Shown here one piece after another: positions 24,641-31,487 of a stretch of 33,225 nt of DNA. How positions within the stretch are numbered: the stretch's first letter is position 1; every line of letters begins with the position of its first letter. The position numbers and the translations under genes were made by a program. The notes beneath the pieces were generated by a model that ran no database searches, was not told the DNA's origin, and saw only the letters and a list, made by a program, of their open reading frames with translations. The DNA comes from Bacteroidota bacterium (GTDB taxonomy: Bacteria > Bacteroidota > Bacteroidia > Chitinophagales > UBA10324), in the NCBI GenBank assembly GCA_014190535.1, contig BJGO01000003.1, forward strand, positions 1-33,225, in the 5' to 3' direction.

Positions 24641-26491
24641 ATGCAATCAAATTTTCATATATGTAAGCAGCTGCGATTTACGAAACTGATGCTGTTTTTT
24701 TTACTCGTTATGGTCATCGTCCTCGACAGGGTGCAGGCTCAGGAGTTGCTTTCGGGTACCGATTACAATCCTTTACTGCGTAACGAGAAGCCTATAACTA
24801 TTGATAGCAGAGGCAGTACACTCACCTTGCCATTCATTGATGACTTTTCTTACTGTCAGCGTTCAAAATACCCTGATCCGCTTTTGTGGCAAAGCAATCA
24901 GACCTATGTAAACTGCACCTATCCCTTACGTCCTCCAACGATTGGTGTCGCAACTTTCGATGGGCTTGATGCCTCCGGTGTTCCCTACGATACCACTCAA
25001 ATCAGTTTTAATCCTAAGACGGCAGACACCTTACGATCCTTATCTATCGATTTGTCATCTTACACTGAGGCAGATTCACTCTATCTCAGCTTTTACTTTC
25101 AGGCACAGGGGCTCGGCGATACCCCAAATAATAATGATTCTCTGATACTTGAATTTTTACGCTTTAATGGTAGTTGGAGTAAGCGTTGGGGTGTGAATGG
25201 TCAGGCATTTAATGAATTTAAAATTGTCATGATTCCTATTAAGGCTACTGAATTCTTTCACGACCTATTTCAATTCCGCTTCATCAGCTTTGCTTCGGTA
25301 AATGGCAACAATGATCACTGGCATCTGGATTATGTAAAGCTCGATGCCAACAGGAATATTAATGATACGCTGATGAACGATATTGCCATAGAGCGTTTCA
25401 GCTCCAGCGTGCTCAGGAATTATACGGCCATGCCTTGGAATCAGTTTAAGGCAGATGCATTAAACGAGTTTGCCCCGGCGGGTACTATGTATTTCAAGAA
25501 CAACTATGGCATTGCCAAAAACACAACGTATAGTTTTAAAATTGAGGAAGTCAACTCATCGAGTGTATTGGCTACTCAGCCATTGCAATCATTTAATTTT
25601 AATGCACTGAATCGCGACAGTGCGCAAGTAACGGCTATTGACCCTACTGCTATTCTTTCGCAAACAAATGCACGGCTTAAGTCAACCTATTTCTGCTATG
25701 CTACAGGAACCGGTGATTTGCAAAGTGCCAATGATACCGTTATACAGTTTCTAGAATTTGATAATTACTTAGCCTATGATGATGGCTCTGCAGAGAAAGT
25801 TTATGGCATACTGGGAACAGGAGCCAAAGCGGCATTGCGTTATCATGTGAACACCCCTGATACGGTTCAGGCTATCCGTATCCATTTTGCCCGGCTGCAA
25901 GGTGTGCAGAGTGGTCTGTTATTCTCCGTATTAGTATGGAGTAAATTAAATCCTGAGATAATTCGTTATCAGCAGGATTTTAACAAACCGGACTATATTG
26001 ATTCATTGAACGGATTTGCTACCTACATCCTGGACAGCGGTATTGTAGTAAGCGATACATTCTATGTAGGGTGGTTACAATCGCAGCAGGATCTGATTTA
26101 TATGGGATTTGATCGCAATACGAATTCAAAACAGCATCTCTTCTACAATATTGGATCAGCCTGGCAGAATACTATTTTTGACGGCTCGCTGATGTTGCGT
26201 CCTGTTTTAGGTAAACGTGCCGACCTCAATGTCGGAGTACCTTCACCGTCTCGTACATCAACCATAACTTTATATCCGGTTCCCGCAACGGATATACTTA
26301 CTCTTGACGGGCTACACACAATGCAGGCAAGCCGTTATGAGATCTATTCAATAACCGGACAATGTATTCAGCAAGATGTATTATATGCTAAGTCGATTTC
26401 AATTACAGACTTAATACCCGGATTTTATGTTTTTAAACTCATACTACCCGATGGTACCGCTCAATCGTTTAAGTTTGTGAAAAATCAATAA
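24641..26491 (+). CDS. Secreted protein with T9SS type A sorting domain
   Basis: A 616-residue exported protein. The signal peptide covers about 1-33 (positive N-region with K9/R12/K15, hydrophobic core, cleavage near VQA-Q). The central region (about 50-535) is beta-rich with features of jelly-roll/MAM-like lectin folds (FIDDFSYC, NDHWHLDYVKL) but has no catalytic motif I recognise. The C-terminus (about 541-616: ITLYPVPATDILTL, then IPGFYVFKLIL and a basic end) is a T9SS type A sorting domain, so it should cross the outer membrane by the type IX system. It starts 18 nt after the PASTA gene and is probably co-transcribed. Function unknown. Confidence 0.85.
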   Translation: MQSNFHICKQLRFTKLMLFFLLVMVIVLDRVQAQELLSGTDYNPLLRNEKPITIDSRGSTLTLPFIDDFSYCQRSKYPDPLLWQSNQTYVNCTYPLRPPTIGVATFDGLDASGVPYDTTQISFNPKTADTLRSLSIDLSSYTEADSLYLSFYFQAQGLGDTPNNNDSLILEFLRFNGSWSKRWGVNGQAFNEFKIVMIPIKATEFFHDLFQFRFISFASVNGNNDHWHLDYVKLDANRNINDTLMNDIAIERFSSSVLRNYTAMPWNQFKADALNEFAPAGTMYFKNNYGIAKNTTYSFKIEEVNSSSVLATQPLQSFNFNALNRDSAQVTAIDPTAILSQTNARLKSTYFCYATGTGDLQSANDTVIQFLEFDNYLAYDDGSAEKVYGILGTGAKAALRYHVNTPDTVQAIRIHFARLQGVQSGLLFSVLVWSKLNPEIIRYQQDFNKPDYIDSLNGFATYILDSGIVVSDTFYVGWLQSQQDLIYMGFDRNTNSKQHLFYNIGSAWQNTIFDGSLMLRPVLGKRADLNVGVPSPSRTSTITLYPVPATDILTLDGLHTMQASRYEIYSITGQCIQQDVLYAKSISITDLIPGFYVFKLILPDGTAQSFKFVKNQ

Positions 26492-26511
26492 TACACTATA
26501 AAATTAATACC

Positions 26512-26817
26512 ATGGAAGATATTACCGTAGATGAACTGCGCCGCCGAATGATGCAGGGAGAACAATTACATATTGTTGATGTACGTGAGGAGTGGGAGTA
26601 TGATGAATTTAATATTGGCGCTAAACTGATTCCACTTGCTGAACTCCCTCAGCATATGGAATATTTGAATCAATTCAGAAATCAGGAATTGATACTTCAC
26701 TGCCGCAGTGGTGGTCGTAGCGGACAAGCAAAACAGTTTCTTGCAAGTCAGGGATTTACCGGCGTGAGGAATCTACTTGGCGGCATGCTCGAATGGCAGC
26801 GAACGGAGCAGGTTTAA
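26512..26817 (+). CDS. Rhodanese-like domain protein
   Basis: A 101-residue single rhodanese domain of the short, GlpE/PspE-like class. It has the N-terminal IVDVREEWEY motif and an active-site loop CRSGGRS with Cys64, expected to carry a persulfide in sulfur transfer. No signal peptide, so cytoplasmic. It is the last gene of the Ddl-PASTA-T9SS unit, 20 nt after the previous stop. Its TAA overlaps the folC stop on the other strand (TTAA shared by both). Confidence 0.93.
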   Translation: MEDITVDELRRRMMQGEQLHIVDVREEWEYDEFNIGAKLIPLAELPQHMEYLNQFRNQELILHCRSGGRSGQAKQFLASQGFTGVRNLLGGMLEWQRTEQV

Positions 26818-28100
26818 AGCACCTCAGCAACAACAAACGTACTGCCTCCAATATAGATGATGTCATCAGCATTTGCCTGAGTCTTGGCTTTTTGCAGTGC
26901 TTCAGACACCCGGTTACAGGCTATGCCGTTAAGATGATGTGCAGAAGCAATTTGCAATAGCTCGTTGACATCAAGTCCTCTTGGCAGGTCGGGTTTACAG
27001 AAATAATAGGTTGCATCCTTTGGAAATAAGGTTATGATTTTATTGATGTCTTTATCCTTTACAAAGCCAATAACGAAATGGAGTTTTTTGCCGGATGATT
27101 TCAGTTGCTGAATCGTTTCAATTAATCCGCCTTCATTATGTCCGACATCAGCCAGGATTGTGGGCTTCTCTTGCAACAAATCCCAGCGACCGCGCAAACC
27201 GGTTTTTATTTTCACCATGCTCAATGCCCGATGAATCATATCTTCATGAATCATATAACCATATTCGTTAAGTACATCGCAGGCGGTGAGCACGCCGGCT
27301 ATATTTTTCATCTGATATAGTCCAGTTAAATCACATGCCACGGTTATCGGCTCCGGTTGATGATGAAAGTGATACTTTGCAAAATGATTAAATCGCTCAT
27401 AGCCTGCGGCCTGATAAAAATCGCTCGCGAAATAAACCGGAGCATCTTCACTTTTCGCTTTAAGATTAAAAACTGCTTCTGTTTCAGTTTGTCGTTCGGA
27501 TAAAACCACCGGAGTATTGGCTTTGATAATACCGGCTTTTTCGAAGGCAATTTTTGGGAGCGAATCACCCAGTAGGTCGGTGTGATCCAAGCTGATATTT
27601 GTAATGATGCTGAGATCGGGCGTGATGATATTTGTTGAGTCCAGTCGGCCTCCTAATCCGGTCTCTATCACCGCTACATCGATCTGTTGATCCGCAAATA
27701 GTTTAAACGCCATGGCCGTAGTAACTTCAAAGAAAGAAGCACTGAGGCTCTCAAAAAATAATCGATGGTCTTGTACAAAATCGATGATCGCCTGCTGACT
27801 AACCGGGGTGCCATTAATCCGGATGCGCTCACTGAAATCTTTAAGGTGCGGTGAGGTGTAAAGTCCGGTCTTATACCCGGCTTCCTGAAGGATGGCGGCT
27901 AACATATGAGAGGTAGATCCTTTTCCATTTGTGCCGGCAATATGAATCGTTCTGTATTGTTTTTGTGGGTGATGAAGGTGTTCACATAATGCAGTAATAT
28001 TTCCTAAGCCACTTTTATATGCGGCAGGTCCAATTCGTGTAAACATCGGCAGGCGACTGTACAGATAGGCTATCGTTTCGGTATAGTTGTTCATCAGCAA
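26814..28100 (-). CDS. folC: Bifunctional folylpolyglutamate synthase / dihydrofolate synthase
   Basis: Adds glutamate to dihydropteroate and extends the polyglutamate tail of folates, a Mur-ligase-type ATP-dependent reaction. The 428 residues show the P-loop GTNGKGST (56-63), YTSPHLKDFSERIRING, the ETGLGGRLDSTN motif and the C-terminal Mur ligase region with DVGHNEGG. The start may be M1 (28100, overlapping the previous gene by 7 nt) or M3 (28094), which forms a TGATG stop/start overlap with the upstream 74-aa gene; both imply translational coupling. It ends the exbB operon and overlaps the rhodanese gene tail-to-tail by 4 nt. Confidence 0.96.
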   Translation of the reverse strand: MLMNNYTETIAYLYSRLPMFTRIGPAAYKSGLGNITALCEHLHHPQKQYRTIHIAGTNGKGSTSHMLAAILQEAGYKTGLYTSPHLKDFSERIRINGTPVSQQAIIDFVQDHRLFFESLSASFFEVTTAMAFKLFADQQIDVAVIETGLGGRLDSTNIITPDLSIITNISLDHTDLLGDSLPKIAFEKAGIIKANTPVVLSERQTETEAVFNLKAKSEDAPVYFASDFYQAAGYERFNHFAKYHFHHQPEPITVACDLTGLYQMKNIAGVLTACDVLNEYGYMIHEDMIHRALSMVKIKTGLRGRWDLLQEKPTILADVGHNEGGLIETIQQLKSSGKKLHFVIGFVKDKDINKIITLFPKDATYYFCKPDLPRGLDVNELLQIASAHHLNGIACNRVSEALQKAKTQANADDIIYIGGSTFVVAEVL

Positions 28101-28318
28101 ATTCCGGAGACCATACGGCCATCAATTTCTATTAGGGCATTTACCGGTATGGCTATGCCATTATCCAAAATAATTTTTGATTCCTCATCATCAAAATAGG
28201 CTCTTGATATTGCTCCGTATATGGTATGCAAGCTCTGATTATCGTTATAAATAATCTTAATGTGTTTATGATCAGCTATCAATGATTCTAGAAAAGGATA
28301 TAACGAATGCATCATCAT
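28094..28318 (-). CDS. Small 74-aa protein, possibly Sm-like fold
   Basis: A short protein between tonB and folC in the same operon, with a 23-nt gap upstream and an overlap with folC downstream. The C-terminal two-thirds (IKIIYNDNQSLHTIYGAISRA, then KIILDNGIAIPVNALIEIDG) has the strand pattern and terminal INxLxxIDG-like motif often seen in small Sm-like or Rho-binding-antiterminator-like proteins. That resemblance is from memory of the pattern and is weak. It starts with three Met codons, so the exact start is ambiguous by up to 6 nt. Function unknown. Confidence 0.7.
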   Translation of the reverse strand: MMMHSLYPFLESLIADHKHIKIIYNDNQSLHTIYGAISRAYFDDEESKIILDNGIAIPVNALIEIDGRMVSGIC

Positions 28319-28341
28319 AAGATGAGATAAACGTAGTCTAT

Positions 28342-29172
28342 TTATTTTACCTTAAAGTTAAAGGTAATGGTACCGAACTGCTCTAAATCTTCACTTGGTG
28401 TAAGTTTCGATTCGTAGGCCGATTTTTCAGCCAGTTTAAACAGATATGCGTCTTCGGTAGTTGAACCTTGTCTGGTTGCCTGAGCGTGTATAACATTTCC
28501 AAACTTATCTACTTTGATATTTACCACCACCTTGCCTGTTTTTTGAGAATTATCTTTTACTACAGGTCGTTTGGAAAAACTTCTGCCGGCAAGATTTAAT
28601 CCTATTCCGTCACCTCCTGCTCCAAGCGGATTATCTCCACCTCCGACATTCGAATTGCCGTTCGTAAATGGATTGCCATTTACCTTGCCCTGATCACCAC
28701 TGCCAACCGTATTTCCCTGACTACTCACGTTATTATTCTTTGATCCGGTGAACAAGGCTTTAGGTTTTTGTACGGGTTTCTCTTGTGTCTGTGATGTAGT
28801 GGTGGTATTATTTTTCACAACCGGTTTATCAACCGGCGGCTTTTTAACTTTATTTTTTTCTTTGTTTAAAGAAATGCTCTGTTCGATATCCTGCGTTACC
28901 ACATCATTATTTTTCACCGGTGCAATGGTACTGGCCTCGGGTGGAGTAGGGACGTTATAATCCGTACTCTGCGGAATCTCAGTGCCGGAGCCTGTTTCTG
29001 AATCCCCAAAGTTAATCAGTATGCCTCCGCCGTCTTCTTCTTGTGGTATAGGCATGGGTAAAAGCTTAATCAATAATAGAATCAGGATAAGCATACCGTG
29101 GAAAACAATCGTGCCGATGATACCTCTGATTCGCTCTTTCTTTTCCTGTTTATTTTCGTATGTTGTTATCAT
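28342..29172 (-). CDS. TonB-like energy transducer protein
   Basis: A 276-residue inner-membrane protein whose order and partners (after ExbB and ExbD) mark it as a TonB-family transducer passing proton-motive energy to outer-membrane receptors. A single transmembrane helix spans about residues 19-41 (IGTIVFHGMLILILLLIKLLP). A long low-complexity periplasmic linker follows, first Pro/Lys-rich (KKPPVDKPVVK) and then Gly/Asn-rich (about 140-200), in place of the usual Pro-Glu/Pro-Lys rod. The last 70 residues (VVVNIKVDKFGNVIHAQATRQG) form a short TonB C-terminal-like domain. It starts 3 nt after the exbD stop. Confidence 0.85.
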   Translation of the reverse strand: MITTYENKQEKKERIRGIIGTIVFHGMLILILLLIKLLPMPIPQEEDGGGILINFGDSETGSGTEIPQSTDYNVPTPPEASTIAPVKNNDVVTQDIEQSISLNKEKNKVKKPPVDKPVVKNNTTTTSQTQEKPVQKPKALFTGSKNNNVSSQGNTVGSGDQGKVNGNPFTNGNSNVGGGDNPLGAGGDGIGLNLAGRSFSKRPVVKDNSQKTGKVVVNIKVDKFGNVIHAQATRQGSTTEDAYLFKLAEKSAYESKLTPSEDLEQFGTITFNFKVK

Positions 29173-29175
29173 GAA

Positions 29176-29580
29176 TTATTTCTCCGGTTGTGTTGCTAAA
29201 ACGAGTTTAACCTTCATTTTATTGGCTATGTCCATAACAGTTACTACATAGGAAATAGGTACGTTAAAGTCGGTATGTAAAATAATGGTAGGATTAGGTT
29301 CGCTACCAATTTTTTGTTCAAGTATTGCTCGAAGATTCGCAACATCCACCGGTTGTTCTGCAACAAAGTATTGCATATTCTCATTTATGGCCACCGATAT
29401 CGTAAGGTCTTTTTGCTTCTGAGAGGTAGTACTGTTGGGTAGAACCAGTTTTAAGGCATTTACATTAGGAACAATCATCGTAGTTACAAGCATAAAGAAT
29501 ATCAGCAATAGGAATACCAAATCCGTCATACTCGACATTTCAAGTGCCGGCCTAACATTATCACGCGTTTTAATTTTCAT
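29176..29580 (-). CDS. exbD: ExbD/TolR-family biopolymer transport protein
   Basis: A 134-residue protein with one N-terminal transmembrane helix (about 19-40) that carries the conserved proton-path Asp20 (SSMTDLVFLLLIFFML) and a periplasmic domain. With ExbB it forms the proton-driven motor that energises TonB. It lies 5 nt from exbB and 3 nt from the TonB-like gene. Confidence 0.95.
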   Translation of the reverse strand: MKIKTRDNVRPALEMSSMTDLVFLLLIFFMLVTTMIVPNVNALKLVLPNSTTSQKQKDLTISVAINENMQYFVAEQPVDVANLRAILEQKIGSEPNPTIILHTDFNVPISYVVTVMDIANKMKVKLVLATQPEK

Positions 29581-29585
29581 GTTGT

Positions 29586-30308
29586 TTACTTAACCGGTTC
29601 TTCTAATAAATCTAAAAATTCAATCGAACTGCTTTCCATTTTAAATATCACTTTTTTGATCATCGCCGATAATATGTTGTAACATACCAGCGCGATGATA
29701 CCTACCACCAGACCGGCCACGGTAGTGACCATAGCCTCGTACATGCCGCTGGATAAAACGCCAATATTTATGGACTCGTGTGTTCGTTGATACTCCATAT
29801 TCATGTCATAGAAGGCTCGCACCATACCGGTTACGGTTCCAAGAAAACCAAGCATAGGAGCCGCAGAGGCACAAGTTGCCAGGGCACTTAATCCCCGTTC
29901 CATCTTTACGACCTCAATATTGCCAACATTTTCGATAGCTTTTTCGATATCAGGCAGTGGTTTCCCGAGGCGCGATATCCCTTTTTCGATCATACGTGCC
30001 ACCGGGTTGTTAGTGTTTTTACATAAGGCTTTTGCGGCATCTATATTTCCCGAAGTGATGTAATCACGAATATTATTCATAAAATTCGAGGGATCCTTTG
30101 AAAGTTTATTGATGGCAATCAGCCGTTCAATAATGATATAGACCGCAACCACCGAGCAGATTAATATGGGAATCATAACGGGACCGCCGGCCATAAGCAA
30201 ATCGAACAATGTCATTTCTGACGTTGCGGGAACGGCGGTTTGTTGCAGAGCCGTTTGTGGTCCTAATGGTTGTGTGCTATCGATGATTTGAAGTAAGGTA
30301 TGCATCAT
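29586..30308 (-). CDS. exbB: ExbB/TolQ-family proton channel protein
   Basis: A 240-residue MotA/TolQ/ExbB protein with three transmembrane segments: about 40-63 (GPVMIPILICSVVAVYIIIERL), about 140-165 (APMLGFLGTVTGMVRAF) and about 190-212 (TTVAGLVVGIIALVCYNIL). The LGFLGTVTGM and TTVAGLVVGI stretches are the signature pore helices of the family. A cytoplasmic loop lies between the first two segments. It is the first gene of exbB-exbD-tonB-74aa-folC, with a -7 box 41 bp upstream. Confidence 0.96.
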   Translation of the reverse strand: MMHTLLQIIDSTQPLGPQTALQQTAVPATSEMTLFDLLMAGGPVMIPILICSVVAVYIIIERLIAINKLSKDPSNFMNNIRDYITSGNIDAAKALCKNTNNPVARMIEKGISRLGKPLPDIEKAIENVGNIEVVKMERGLSALATCASAAPMLGFLGTVTGMVRAFYDMNMEYQRTHESINIGVLSSGMYEAMVTTVAGLVVGIIALVCYNILSAMIKKVIFKMESSSIEFLDLLEEPVK

Positions 30309-30348
30309 GGTCGTTTGAACGATGTTTATTTATTGTTATTGTATATCT

Positions 30349-30356
30349 CAAAAGTA
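30349..30356 (-). promoter_or_regulatory. -7 box of the exbB operon
   Basis: On the minus strand TACTTTTG fits TAnnTTTG exactly, predicting a start near 30343 and a leader of about 35 nt. No -33 TTG is present at about 19 nt spacing. Confidence 0.45.
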
Positions 30357-30431
30357 GGTGCAGTGGCGTCTCTTGTTTTTTATATCAACCCACAAAAATT
30401 ATATTGTTGTAGGCAATTATATACAAGTTAT

Positions 30432-31178
30432 TTACAAGTACAGATAATAGGGCTTTAGTAATTCTAGGGTCCTCCGAGTATATGTACCGGGAACTTCATA
30501 GATAGTCAGATGATCGGTAATGATATCTTGTTTGCTCCGGCGTAGTTCCAGAATAATTCGAAATGGATTGGTATGTAAAAAATTTGAAATCAGACATTGC
30601 CGGGAGATAAAGAGTTGATTCGCCTCAAAAATGTTTTTGAAACGAACAGATGCATATGCGGGAATCAGGAAATAGGCTTGTCCCTGATCTGTGAGCAAAT
30701 TGCAACTTACTTTGGCAAGTTCTTCAAAGGAGAGCGTATTGGTGTGGTGTGCGGTATTTCGCCTACTATCCTTACCGGTTAACTGATGTTCGTGAAATGG
30801 GGGATTACAAATCAGTGTATCTGTTTTACCTGTAGAATTTAAGATATGACTCTGACGTATATCGCCTTGTATTAACCGTATTCGATCCATCCACGGCGAC
30901 TTATGAATATTATACGCTGCCTCCAGCGAGGCTTCTTTATCAAGTTCAATAGCTGTGATGCGGGCTTCAAATCGTTGAGCAAGCATTAAGCTTAACAGAC
31001 CGGTGCCACAGCCTATGTCCACTATATGTTCAGAAAATCCGGGATTAACATAGGCACCGAACAGGCAAGAATCCGTGCAAACCTTCATAGCACTTTGCTC
31101 TTGTTTTATGGAAAACTGCTTGAAATGAAATGTCGAATTACCCAAAAAATCTAAAATATCTGAAAAGCAAATTAACAA
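30432..31178 (-). CDS. trmN6: tRNA1(Val) (adenine(37)-N6)-methyltransferase-like protein
   Basis: A SAM-dependent adenine-N6 methyltransferase of the YfiC/TrmN6 type, expected to modify A37 of a tRNA-Val. It has the family N-terminal signature FKQFSIKQEQSAMKVCTDSCLFGAY, SAM-binding motif I VDIGCGTGLLSLML and the catalytic N6-adenine motif NPPF. The length of 248 fits. The track start gives 17 residues before FHFKQF. A TTG codon at 31145 (LGNSTFHFKQF) would give a more typical N-terminus, so the start is uncertain. It lies divergent to and 55 bp from the tRNA-Arg gene. Confidence 0.9.
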   Translation of the reverse strand: MLICFSDILDFLGNSTFHFKQFSIKQEQSAMKVCTDSCLFGAYVNPGFSEHIVDIGCGTGLLSLMLAQRFEARITAIELDKEASLEAAYNIHKSPWMDRIRLIQGDIRQSHILNSTGKTDTLICNPPFHEHQLTGKDSRRNTAHHTNTLSFEELAKVSCNLLTDQGQAYFLIPAYASVRFKNIFEANQLFISRQCLISNFLHTNPFRIILELRRSKQDIITDHLTIYEVPGTYTRRTLELLKPYYLYL

Positions 31179-31181
31179 CGG

Positions 31182-31212
31182 CTTGTTTTAATATGGAATT
31201 CTGTTATTTTTG
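31182..31212 (+). promoter_or_regulatory. Promoter of tRNA-Arg
   Basis: CTTG (31182-31185), a spacer of exactly 19 nt and TATTTTTG (31205-31212) give a near-ideal Bacteroidota housekeeping promoter. The start would fall near 31218, about 16 nt before the mature tRNA. Confidence 0.75.
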
Positions 31213-31233
31213 CCTTCCGCTTTTAAAAGCAAT

Positions 31234-31307
31234 GGCCCCGTAGCTCAACTGAATAGAGCATTTGACTACGGATCAAAAGGTTTCAGGTTTGAATCCTGAC
31301 GGGGTCA
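31234..31307 (+). tRNA. tRNA-Arg (anticodon ACG)
   Basis: A full cloverleaf can be drawn: acceptor GGCCCCG/CGGGGTC (one G-U), D-stem GCTC/GAGC, anticodon stem TTTGA/TCAAA with loop CTACGGA (anticodon ACG, read as ICG after deamination), variable loop AGGTT, T-stem TCAGG/CCTGA and discriminator A. CCA is not encoded. The D-loop reads AACTGAATA and the T-loop TTTGAAT, so positions 19 and 56 appear to be A and U instead of G and C. All stems are intact, so it should be functional. Confidence 0.95.
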
Positions 31308-31487
31308 CATAGTTACGACACAGAACGCTTTGTTTTATCTGTGCAATTTGGCGAAAATGTTTAATCAAGCCAATCAGTCTGCTAAACGTTCTAAATAAGA
31401 TATTCAACGAACAAAATAAGCTTCTTGTCAAATAAGCTATTTGTGTAACATTCAGGTAGCCTAATTTAGATTAATAAATCAAACCTT
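31308..31487. other. Intergenic region between tRNA-Arg and the repeat protein
   Basis: 180 bp with no gene. It has a weak inverted repeat CACAGA-N13-TCTGTG (31319-31343) just after the tRNA, without a T-tract, and a 9-bp direct repeat AAATAAGCT at 31414 and 31430 immediately before the candidate promoter. Confidence 0.5.
31440..31469 (+). promoter_or_regulatory. Candidate promoter of the repeat-containing secreted protein
   Basis: TTTG (31440-31443), an 18-nt spacer and TAATTTAG (31462-31469), one mismatch from TAnnTTTG. It predicts a leader of about 14 nt before the ATG at 31488. Confidence 0.45.

Noticed and set aside
31319-31343. CACAGA-N13-TCTGTG after the tRNA as a terminator
   Set aside because: Six-bp stem with a large loop and no following T-tract.
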